Origin: Pseudomonadota bacterium
GTDB lineage: Bacteria > Verrucomicrobiota > Verrucomicrobiia > Chthoniobacterales > UBA6821
Direction of reading: 5' to 3'
Assembly: GCA_009928265.1 (NCBI GenBank)
Contig: RFPR01000111.1
Location: 1-6,990 of the forward strand
Length of the DNA stretch: 6,990 nt
Under the pieces are notes generated by a model. The model ran no database searches. It had not been told where the DNA came from and saw only the letters and a list, made by a program, of their open reading frames with translations. The translations under genes and the position numbers were made by a program. Shown one piece after another: positions 1-5,972 of this stretch; position 1 is the stretch's first letter, and each line of letters begins with the position of its first letter.

Positions 1-2118
1 ATTTCGGGCGAATCTCTGATTGTCGAGATCGCGGCCGACGTCGCTATGGGAGAAGGAGTTGTCGGCGTTTTTCCAACCGGAGTTGTTGTGCTGCTGCCAA
101 GCGCCCTCGGAGGAGCTCCGGTAGGCGTTGCCATCGCGTCCTGCAAAGACATTGTTCTCACCGAGGTGCGAGGAGTCATGGGTGAGGGAATCCCTGGAGA
201 AGTCACCGTTTTCTGAGACTCGTTGGGTATCGTCGTGAAGATTCTGCGATGCCTGTGGATGGTCGGCCTTGAAGTTCTGTTCGGCGCGGTTCATGTCGCC
301 CGCTGCCTGGGGATGATTCTGGTCAAAGGTCTGGCGATCCTGCTGGAGTTGCTGACGGTTCACGTTGGATAGGTTGTTTTTCCCCCAGCGGTTGTAGACG
401 TTGTTCTGGACTGCGTTCACGTTGCCCCAGTTGCCGTTGAAGTTGTAGGTGTTGCCACCCCATCCTCCACCCCAGGCGCCCCACGAGGGCCAGCAACCCC
501 AGCCGTGATCGGCCAGCATCCCGAAGGCAAAACCCGTTGCCAGTCCACATGCCAGTCCCGCACCGAAGCCGTAGGTCAGCGGCGGTGCGATCCAGGCCGA
601 GCCGATATAAGGCACGTAGTTGTAGCCCGTACCGAAAACCACGACCCCTTCCGGTGACAGGCATGTGCCGTAGTAACCCGGGGTGTAACCCACGGTCACA
701 TAGTCGGGTGTTGATCCGTAAACGTAGACGTTACTTGCATAATAGATCGGGCAACTCGGCGGAATCGTGTAAATCGAGGCCGGAACCTTGTCGGCCACAG
801 TCCAGGGGCCGGTCGGGGAGGAGCCCTTGAACCAGACACCGTTAATCACGGCGTAGTAGCGTGAGGAGGAGACTTTCACCACCGGGGTGGATGTGTTAAC
901 AGCATAGGAAAGCTCCGTACCGCTGATTTTGGAAAACTGTGCGTTTCCGTCATAGGTAACCGATCCGGGTGATGTGCGTGCGATGCGTGCTGTTTGCGGC
1001 ACCGAGGCTGAGATCGATGCCTCCTGCGCCTGCATGGTTCCTGCAACGGAGGCCAACACTGTGCCTGCTGGGGCGTTCTCAGGGATGTTGGCAAAATCGG
1101 CGGGCAACTGGTTGGCCGGGACAAACTGCCAGTCTCCCGAGAGATTCTGCGTTGAGAACCAGCGTCCGGAGATCACGAGATAGTAGGTCTGCTTGGTCAT
1201 ATCCATGAAGAGGGAAGAAGTTGTGTTCGCGGCATGAAGGAGCTGGGTGCCGCTGACGGGTTGGAAGTTGGGCGCTCCTTGCGTGACGATCAGTTCCGCG
1301 GGCACTGTGCTCACATAAACGGTCGGGGTGGCCGAGGTGGCACTTTGCTGGGGATTGTAGAGTTGCACATTCCCGGCTGTGGTCGCCTGCTGCAGAAGCA
1401 GGGCTAGGGACTCGGGGGGATTTGTTGCAGGGGTCCAGGTTCCGGTGATCTGGGAGGACTGCACCCATCCACCGTTGATCCGGAGATAGAACGTGCCGCT
1501 CGACTGGTCGAGGGCGATGAGGGCCTGAGTATTGATCACGCGGAGAAGGGGCGAACCAGTAACGGGGCGGAGCGCGGGTTGCCCGTCGACCAGGACAAGA
1601 ATCGCCGGGCTCTGGCTCAGGATGATCTTGGGGACGGGATTCTGGACCGCAACGGTCTTCGGTTTCTTCGACTCGGCCTGAGTCACGGCAAGATTCGCCT
1701 GGATGGCCTGCTGCGAGACGTTTTGGCCCCAGACCTGCGCCTGTGCCGCAACCGCCTGCGCATAGTTCATTGCCTGATCGGGAAAGGAGGGGAAAGTGGA
1801 TTTGACGACGGCCACCTCGTTGAGGGCCACGGTGGTGCCATCGGGATTGGATGATGTGATGGCCGTTAATTTGACGGTTCCGAATCCCGGAGCGGCCGAG
1901 CCTTGGGGAGTCGCAGAAACGGCCATCCGGAAGGAGAGGACGCCGTTTTCGAGTGAGGTCGCCTGCGGTTGGTAGACCGTGAAGGCTGTCCCATTGTTGG
2001 TAAAGCTCTTGGGCCATCCCTGAGCGCCCGAAGTGGCGGTCTGCTGGGCGCCCGCTGGAACAGAGAGTAATGTGGAGACGGCAACGAGGTAGAGCAGTGA
2101 ACGGAGCAGCAACTTCAT
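1..2118 (-). CDS. Large secreted repeat protein, resembling the 'carbohydrate-binding family V/XII' group (C-terminus beyond window)
   Basis: The minus frame is open from the ATG at 2118-2116 to the window edge, giving 706 codons without a stop; an in-frame TAG lies upstream, so this ATG is the first possible one. Residues 1-25 are a Sec signal peptide (MKLLLRS, a hydrophobic core, then AGAQQ), so the protein is exported. A Gln/Ala-rich stretch lies at about 115-150. Three related modules lie at about 181-230, 283-335 and 393-445. Each has G(S/T)xxL, then an NT, Tyr/Phe-Tyr, an aromatic strand ending in Trp, and a second Trp exactly ten residues on (W218/W228, W320/W330, W429/W439). Residues 457-510 are Tyr/Gly-rich (YTPGYYGT, GTGYNYVPYIG). 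Residues 511-536 are hydrophobic and glycine-rich, 537-565 Gly/Trp-rich, and 575-706 polar and rich in Asn, Gln and His. I recall similar proteins annotated as carbohydrate-binding family V/XII; sugar binding is unproven and no catalytic motif is visible. It probably follows the small secreted-protein gene in one transcript. Confidence 0.92.
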   Translation of the reverse strand, partial: MKLLLRSLLYLVAVSTLLSVPAGAQQTATSGAQGWPKSFTNNGTAFTVYQPQATSLENGVLSFRMAVSATPQGSAAPGFGTVKLTAITSSNPDGTTVALNEVAVVKSTFPSFPDQAMNYAQAVAAQAQVWGQNVSQQAIQANLAVTQAESKKPKTVAVQNPVPKIILSQSPAILVLVDGQPALRPVTGSPLLRVINTQALIALDQSSGTFYLRINGGWVQSSQITGTWTPATNPPESLALLLQQATTAGNVQLYNPQQSATSATPTVYVSTVPAELIVTQGAPNFQPVSGTQLLHAANTTSSLFMDMTKQTYYLVISGRWFSTQNLSGDWQFVPANQLPADFANIPENAPAGTVLASVAGTMQAQEASISASVPQTARIARTSPGSVTYDGNAQFSKISGTELSYAVNTSTPVVKVSSSRYYAVINGVWFKGSSPTGPWTVADKVPASIYTIPPSCPIYYASNVYVYGSTPDYVTVGYTPGYYGTCLSPEGVVVFGTGYNYVPYIGSAWIAPPLTYGFGAGLACGLATGFAFGMLADHGWGCWPSWGAWGGGWGGNTYNFNGNWGNVNAVQNNVYNRWGKNNLSNVNRQQLQQDRQTFDQNHPQAAGDMNRAEQNFKADHPQASQNLHDDTQRVSENGDFSRDSLTHDSSHLGENNVFAGRDGNAYRSSSEGAWQQHNNSGWKNADNSFSHSDVGRDLDNQRFARN
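220..327 (-). repeat. Two-copy 18-residue tandem repeat in the C-terminal tail of the secreted protein
   Basis: Residues 598-615 and 616-633 align as two 18-residue units, each beginning with Phe, then xx(N/D)HPQA (F598 and F616; HPQA at 602-605 and 620-623). They sit in the polar, Gln/Asn-rich tail, which looks extended or helical rather than part of a globular domain. The two coding copies share the CATCCnCAGGCA core, but the flanks differ. Confidence 0.6.
784..1578 (-). repeat. Three diverged protein modules with a Trp-x9-Trp signature inside the large secreted protein
   Basis: The modules are encoded at about 1578-1429, 1272-1114 and 942-784. Conserved points are TGS/SGT, then LL or LS, then an NT (N196, N298, N408), a Tyr/Phe-Tyr strand (FYLRI, YYLVI, YYAVI), a Gly followed by Trp (GGW, GRW, GVW), and a second Trp after nine intervening residues (GTW, GDW, GPW). 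The Asn-to-first-Trp distance is 22, 22 and 21 residues. The first module lacks the VP-x5-P extension that follows in the second and third. The copies are diverged at DNA level, which suggests old duplication rather than recent expansion. Confidence 0.8.
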
Positions 2119-2125
2119 GAATCGA

Positions 2126-2153
2126 AGCCTAACCGTGACCGCCTAGCTGTCAA
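2126..2153 (-). promoter_or_regulatory. Candidate sigma-70-like promoter upstream of the large secreted protein gene
   Basis: On the minus strand a perfect TTGACA lies at 2153-2148. After a 16-nt spacer comes TAGGCT at 2131-2126, which keeps only the TA and final T of the -10 consensus. Transcription starting about 7 nt further on would begin almost at the ATG, giving a leaderless or near-leaderless message. The 51-nt gap from the upstream gene also allows readthrough, so this may be a secondary promoter or chance. Confidence 0.3.
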
Positions 2154-2169
2154 TTGGGGCAAATGGAAT

Positions 2170-2628
2170 TCACCGTGCCGTGGTAGCCTGTTTCTTGGCC
2201 TCCTTTTCGCGGTGATAGGCCTCCCGGGTCATGATCACGAGCTTGTGCCTCATCGTGTCGTAGATGGCAAAAATCTTTCCGTCAGCCGAATCCCAGACAC
2301 CGTTAATGGTGAAACCGGGGAGAGGAGTCCACCCGGAATTGCCCCCCTCGCTTTTCAGCAGGGATTTGATCCGTTCCGGGCCAAGATCCTTGGGGAGTCC
2401 CATGTCATCCTCCGTGCTAAAGAGACTCAGAACATCGCATTTCCCTTCCTGAAAATGGGCGATCACACAGAGATCCCCTTTTCGGAAGCAGAGTAGGCCG
2501 CTCTGTTTCAATGCATCCCGTTCCGGTTTTCCATACCGCGTGATCGACTGGGCCGTTGATTCCCCTAGCGCCGCATTCAGCCGGGGCAGGGCTACCATCA
2601 TGGAAAGGATCACGAGAAGAACTCTCAT
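2170..2628 (-). CDS. Small secreted protein of unknown function (152 aa)
   Basis: The 152-residue protein begins with a Sec signal peptide (MRVLLVILSMMVALPRLNA), with likely cleavage near residue 19 or 20, so it should be periplasmic or secreted. The mature part opens with LGES, then RYGKP, followed by two short strands containing Cys47, Cys54 and Cys64. Further on are LLKSEGG, a Trp (W100), GVWDSADGKIFAIYD, and a basic, charged C-terminus. The order of RYGKP, an FxxGK(C/V)-type strand, an LL...GG...W segment and a DGK-x-(F/L)AIYD strand resembles short exported proteins I associate with Verrucomicrobia and Planctomycetes. I know of no assigned function and no catalytic motif is visible. An in-frame TAA lies three codons before the ATG, fixing the start. 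No clear ribosome binding site is present. It is divergent from ppnP (73 bp between starts) and lies 51 bp upstream of the large secreted protein gene on the same strand. Confidence 0.85.
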   Translation of the reverse strand: MRVLLVILSMMVALPRLNAALGESTAQSITRYGKPERDALKQSGLLCFRKGDLCVIAHFQEGKCDVLSLFSTEDDMGLPKDLGPERIKSLLKSEGGNSGWTPLPGFTINGVWDSADGKIFAIYDTMRHKLVIMTREAYHREKEAKKQATTAR

Positions 2629-2701
2629 CGCGTCTTATCTTGCACGGAGGTCATGGATCTTTCCACTTGCAAAGAGAACGCCGGACAACGATCACCGATT
2701 C

Positions 2702-3016
2702 ATGGAATTCACCAACGCCACCGTCCACGCCAAGGCCAATGTCTACTTTGAGGGCCGCGTCATTTCGCACACCGTCATCACCTCTGGAGGGGAACACAAG
2801 ACTGTCGGGATCATCCTGCCCGGCAGTTATCACTTCGGTACTGGGAAGGCCGAGTTGATGGAGTTGGTCGAGGGCTCCGCCTCGGTGGTGCTCGACGGAA
2901 CCGACACGACCGTTGCTTATGCCGCAGGGCAGTCCTTTGAGGTTCCCGCCAATTCCGGATTCACGATCACCGTGGCGGGAGATCCCTGCCACTACGTCTG
3001 CTCATTCCTGTGCTGA
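2702..3016 (+). CDS. ppnP: Pyrimidine/purine nucleoside phosphorylase (PpnP, DUF1255/YaiE family)
   Basis: The product is 104 residues and matches the single-domain PpnP family (E. coli YaiE/PpnP is 94 residues) over its whole length. Shared features are NVYFEGRV near the start, KTVGIILPGSYHFGTG (33-48), the E-L-M-E-L-V-EG strand (51-58), the AGQSFEVPANS turn (75-85) and the C-terminal YVCSFL (98-103). This is a cupin-like beta barrel. In the family it catalyses phosphate-dependent cleavage of diverse nucleosides to base and ribose-1-phosphate in the cytoplasm (nucleoside salvage). The frame extends upstream to 2540, but that would overlap the divergent gene and add residues absent from the family, so the ATG at 2702 is preferred. 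No clear Shine-Dalgarno is seen. The C-terminus carries Cys96, Cys100 and Cys104 at four-residue spacing. Confidence 0.93.
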   Translation: MEFTNATVHAKANVYFEGRVISHTVITSGGEHKTVGIILPGSYHFGTGKAELMELVEGSASVVLDGTDTTVAYAAGQSFEVPANSGFTITVAGDPCHYVCSFLC

Positions 3017-3095
3017 ATCCCACAGAATAGGCAATCGGTAAAAGGCTAATGCAGTCCCGTTTTGCCACGATCCGTTGGCCGTTCGCGATTGTTGA

Positions 3096-3710
3096 ATGAG
3101 CAAAAATCCCGCCGAGCGCTATGACCGGGCCTATTTCGACCGGTGGTATCGCGATCCCAAGACCCGGGTGAAATCCTCCGCCGCGATCCGGCGAAAAGCC
3201 GCCCTGGCTCTCTCGGTAGCGGAGTATTACCTCGTGCGTCCCGTCCGCACGGTCCTGGATGTGGGATGCGGGGAGGGGAATTGGTTTCCGGCACTTCGAT
3301 CCTTGCGACAGGGAATCCGCTACACCGGGATCGATTCCAGCCGTTACGCGGTCGAACGATATGGCAAGGCACGCAATATCCGACTCGGCTCCTTTGCATC
3401 ACTGGAGGAACTCCGTCTCGCCGACTCCTATGATCTGATCGTCTGCAGTGACACGCTCTTCTACCTCGATCTGAGTGAGTTGAAACAGGGTCTTGCGTCA
3501 CTTGCCCCTCGTGCCGCTGGCTTGGCTTTCCTGGAACTCTACACTGCGCAGGATTCGTTGACTGGTGATTTCCCAAAGAAAGGACTCCAGACTGCTTCCT
3601 ATTACCGAAAACTCCTTCGAGGCTACGGTTTTCTACCCGTCGGATCGCACTGTTACCTGGGTCCTGAACTTCACGGCATGGCGATGGAGATGGAGGGATT
3701 TGAAAAGTGA
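3096..3710 (+). CDS. Class I SAM-dependent methyltransferase
   Basis: The 204-residue cytosolic protein has a Rossmann-type methyltransferase core. Motif I is VLDVGCGEGNW at 53-63 (the SAM glycine loop). YTGID at 76-80 supplies the acidic residue that normally holds the ribose hydroxyls. YDLIVCSDTLFYL at 112-124 is the motif IV strand, followed by LAFLELYT at 143-150. The N-terminal YDRAYFDRWYRD (9-20) precedes the core and is typical of a small bacterial subgroup of these enzymes. The substrate is unknown; size and lack of extra domains suit a small-molecule or O/N-methyltransferase rather than a DNA enzyme. The start at 3096 has no strong Shine-Dalgarno. The gene follows ppnP by 79 bp, and its TGA overlaps the GTG of the SulP gene, so the two are almost certainly co-transcribed and translationally coupled. 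Confidence 0.9.
   Translation: MSKNPAERYDRAYFDRWYRDPKTRVKSSAAIRRKAALALSVAEYYLVRPVRTVLDVGCGEGNWFPALRSLRQGIRYTGIDSSRYAVERYGKARNIRLGSFASLEELRLADSYDLIVCSDTLFYLDLSELKQGLASLAPRAAGLAFLELYTAQDSLTGDFPKKGLQTASYYRKLLRGYGFLPVGSHCYLGPELHGMAMEMEGFEK
3692..3697 (+). promoter_or_regulatory. Strong Shine-Dalgarno for the SulP GTG start, inside the methyltransferase gene
   Basis: GGAGGG at 3692-3697 is followed by nine bases and then GTG at 3707. It is the only near-consensus Shine-Dalgarno in front of any gene here. It supports the GTG start despite the four-base overlap (GTGA) with the methyltransferase stop. Confidence 0.75.
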
Positions 3711-5383
3711 TCGGGGAGGCCTTGAGTACCCGACTCTCCCGATTGCTCCCGGGGATCTTTCCTCTGGAGCGCACCCGGATTCTTCCGGAAATCTTTGCCG
3801 GGATTTCGCTGGCCGCGATGAACATCCCTCAGGCAATGGGTTACGCCCGCCTTGCCGGAGTACCAGTGATTGCGGGCCTCTACACGCTCCTCTTCCCGGT
3901 CATCACCTTCGCCCTCTTAGGGGGAGCCCGTTACCTTTTCGTCGCAGCCGATTCGGCGACGGCCGTGATCCTCTCCACGGGTATTGGGCCGATGGCTCAA
4001 CGTGGAACGGAACTTTTTCTCGCTCACGCCTCGGTGGTGGCGCTGATGACCGGGGGACTTCTCCTGATCGCCCGAATCCTGAAGCTGGGATTTCTGGCGG
4101 ACTTTCTCTCGCGAACCGTCCTGATCGGTTTTCTCTCCGGGGTGGGTGTGCAGGTGGCTATTGCTGTCCTCGGACAGGTGCTTGGCATTTCCGTGAATGG
4201 ATCCACGAGTCTCAGCCAACTCTGGACCGTGGTGACACACCTCGGGAGCCTCCACCTGCCCACCCTGTTGGTCTCCCTCGGCGTGATGGCAATTATCCTC
4301 AGTTCACGCCGCTGGTTTCCGCGTTTTCCCGGAGCCCTGCTTGCCGTTCTCGGAACGATTGGCTTGAGCGCCCTGCTGAAGTTCGGCGACCATGGCATCC
4401 TTCTAATCGGTCCCGTGGCCGGGGGGGTGCCTCCGTTCACTCTTCCCTCCATTCCATGGGATCACGTGCGTCAGCTTGTTCCAATTGCCGCGGCCTGCTT
4501 TGTCATGATCATCACGCAGAGTTCGGCTACCTCTCGTGCCTTCGGGATCAAGCACCATAGGGAACCTGATGAGAACCGCGACTTGCTGGGACTCGGTGTG
4601 GCCAATGCGGTCGCAGGTCTCGGCGGCACCTTTGTCGTCAACGGCAGCCCGACCCAGACAGCCATGCTCGAGTCGTGCGGAGGACGTTCCCAACTTGCCA
4701 ATCTGGCTACCGCCCTGACTGTCGGAGCCGTCCTGTGTCTTCTGACCGGCCCGCTCAAGTTCCTGCCACTCTGTGTGCTGGGTGCCATCGTCTTCCTGGT
4801 GGCCCTTCGGATGGTCGATCTTTCGGGATTCCGTGACCTTTGGAGTTGCGGTCGAAAGGAGTTTTACGTCGCACTCTTCACCGCCTCTTGCGTCGTCTTC
4901 CTCGGGGTGGAATATGGCATCGTCCTCGCGCTCATTGTTTCACTACTCGACCATGTCCGTCGGGGATATCAGCCCCGCACTGCCGTGGTGGTCCGGGATC
5001 CCGAGATCCACTGGCGTATGGAGAAAACCGAGCCCGGAGTTTTTGTCGAACCGGGCGTGATCCTCTACTGGTTCGGTACCGACCTCTACTATGCCAATGC
5101 GCCACACTTCGGCGCCGAGATCCGCCGCCTGGTGGAGGGATCGCCAGGCGTGAGGGTGGTGATCATCGACTGCGGGCCGATTACCTCGATGGATTTCACG
5201 GCAGGGAAAGCTCTCGCGGAACTTCGCTCCGATCTGGCGACCCGGGGAGTCACGATCGCCCTGACGCGGGTGACATCCGGCCTTCGTAACGATCTTGATC
5301 ACCAGCGCCTCACCTGCGAAATCGGGGAAAAGAATCTCTTCCGCTCTCGCAAGCAGTCAGTGGCTGCTTTCCGCACGGCTTGA
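3707..5383 (+). CDS. SulP-family inorganic anion transporter with C-terminal STAS domain
   Basis: The 558-residue inner-membrane protein has the full SulP (SLC26-like) architecture and usual bacterial length. The transmembrane domain spans about residues 25-417. PQAMGYA at 41-47 and AADSAT at 80-85 match the family's conserved TM1 and TM3 regions, which help form the anion site, and NGSPTQT at 312-318 lies at the start of a later half-helix. A STAS domain occupies about 443-545, with the characteristic strand and loop IIDCGPITSMDFTAGKAL (486-503; D496 in the MDFTAG core). SulP proteins move sulfate, bicarbonate, C4-dicarboxylates or other anions, usually with Na+ or H+. The sequence does not reveal which, and no carbonic anhydrase or sulfate-assimilation gene lies nearby. 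The GTG start is chosen for the GGAGGG upstream and the four-base overlap with the methyltransferase stop. Confidence 0.95.
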   Translation: MIGEALSTRLSRLLPGIFPLERTRILPEIFAGISLAAMNIPQAMGYARLAGVPVIAGLYTLLFPVITFALLGGARYLFVAADSATAVILSTGIGPMAQRGTELFLAHASVVALMTGGLLLIARILKLGFLADFLSRTVLIGFLSGVGVQVAIAVLGQVLGISVNGSTSLSQLWTVVTHLGSLHLPTLLVSLGVMAIILSSRRWFPRFPGALLAVLGTIGLSALLKFGDHGILLIGPVAGGVPPFTLPSIPWDHVRQLVPIAAACFVMIITQSSATSRAFGIKHHREPDENRDLLGLGVANAVAGLGGTFVVNGSPTQTAMLESCGGRSQLANLATALTVGAVLCLLTGPLKFLPLCVLGAIVFLVALRMVDLSGFRDLWSCGRKEFYVALFTASCVVFLGVEYGIVLALIVSLLDHVRRGYQPRTAVVVRDPEIHWRMEKTEPGVFVEPGVILYWFGTDLYYANAPHFGAEIRRLVEGSPGVRVVIIDCGPITSMDFTAGKALAELRSDLATRGVTIALTRVTSGLRNDLDHQRLTCEIGEKNLFRSRKQSVAAFRTA

Positions 5384-5399
5384 TACAGCAAACTTGCCG

Positions 5400-5918
5400 A
5401 TGGACCTGACCAAGAGACTCTTTAAAAAATCGCTGCTGGGTATCTATGCGACACGGATCCTCAAGGGAGCGCTCTTTCTGCTGACGATTTTGGTGACTAT
5501 CTCCACCAAGGATATGTCCAATCAACATATTATCACCTACATCCTGCTGGCCTATCTGGCGATGGTCCTCATCGACGTCTATTGCAAGGTGATCGGGGAG
5601 CAGATTCGCTTCATGAAGCCGATGCCAGCCGAGGAGATCAAAGGGTTTGTGATGGAGTTGCTCCCCGAACTGATACCAGGAATCATCGGCGCCCTGATTT
5701 TCTCTTTGGCAGCGCTACGGTTGATCTCCCACAAAGCGGCATTCCTGATCATGGAGATCGGCTGCATCGTCCTGATGGTCTTCTTTTGCTACGCCTCCCA
5801 ACGCCTTTCAGGGAGAAGGGGATGGAAAGCCGTCTGGCCAACGATGGTGGCAGCCTTCCTGGGATGCTGCTTCGTGTTTCTAAGGGGAATGATTTCAGCA
5901 ATCCCGTCGGCGTACTGA
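5400..5918 (+). CDS. Small multi-pass membrane protein of unknown function (172 aa)
   Basis: From the ATG at 5400 the product is 172 residues with a basic N-terminus (MDLTKRLFKK). Hydrophobic segments lie at about 19-35, 43-63, 91-108, 113-132 and 146-165, so four or five membrane helices are likely. The loop at 64-86 is charged (GEQIRFMKPMPAEEIKG), and a basic SGRRGWK loop precedes the last helix. I do not recognise the family, and no catalytic or metal-binding motif is evident. The gene starts 16 bp after the SulP stop on the same strand, so it is probably the last gene of the methyltransferase-SulP operon and could act with the transporter (inference). The frame continues upstream to 5295, but that extension overlaps the SulP end and lacks membrane character, so the ATG at 5400 is preferred. 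An in-frame TTG at 5394 is an alternative. No clear Shine-Dalgarno is present. Confidence 0.8.
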   Translation: MDLTKRLFKKSLLGIYATRILKGALFLLTILVTISTKDMSNQHIITYILLAYLAMVLIDVYCKVIGEQIRFMKPMPAEEIKGFVMELLPELIPGIIGALIFSLAALRLISHKAAFLIMEIGCIVLMVFFCYASQRLSGRRGWKAVWPTMVAAFLGCCFVFLRGMISAIPSAY

Positions 5919-5972
5919 GGACGGGCATACGGCAAGCGCAGGCCAACGCCGCCAGAACTCAAAAGCCCCCGT

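Noticed and set aside
1079..2017. Minus-strand open frame of 312 codons with a methionine start
   Set aside because: It overlaps the 706-codon secreted-protein frame on the same strand in another register. Its translation is Arg/Pro/His-rich with no domain or signal peptide, typical of a shadow in high-GC DNA.
2540..2701. Longer N-terminus for PpnP
   Set aside because: It would overlap the divergent secreted-protein gene by about 90 bp and add residues the family does not have.
3004..3028. Hairpin across the ppnP stop (CTGTG/CACAG plus ATT/AAT with a bulge) as a terminator
   Set aside because: The stem is short, it includes the last codons of ppnP, and no T-tract follows.
3046..3825. Minus-strand open frame of 259 codons opposite the methyltransferase
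   Set aside because: It is antisense to a gene with clear SAM-binding motifs, and its translation is Arg/Ser/Pro-rich and low in hydrophobic cores.
3565..4560. Plus-strand open frame of 331 codons overlapping the methyltransferase and SulP genes
   Set aside because: It runs in a different frame through the recognisable SulP transmembrane domain, and its translation has no transporter or other recognisable features.
5351..5369. Hairpin AAGCAG/CTGCTT near the end of the SulP gene as a terminator
   Set aside because: It is inside the coding region, the stem is only six base pairs, and no T-run follows. The next gene starts 30 bp later on the same strand.
5295..5399. Longer N-terminus for the 172-residue membrane protein
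   Set aside because: It lies mostly inside the SulP STAS domain in another frame and looks like out-of-frame sequence; the ATG just after the SulP stop fits better.
5919..5972. Bidirectional terminator between the convergent operon and CDF gene
   Set aside because: The only pairing seen is GACGGG near 5920 with CCCGTC near 5970, with a loop of about 45 bases and no adjacent T-tract in a useful place. A terminator is expected here but I cannot support one.
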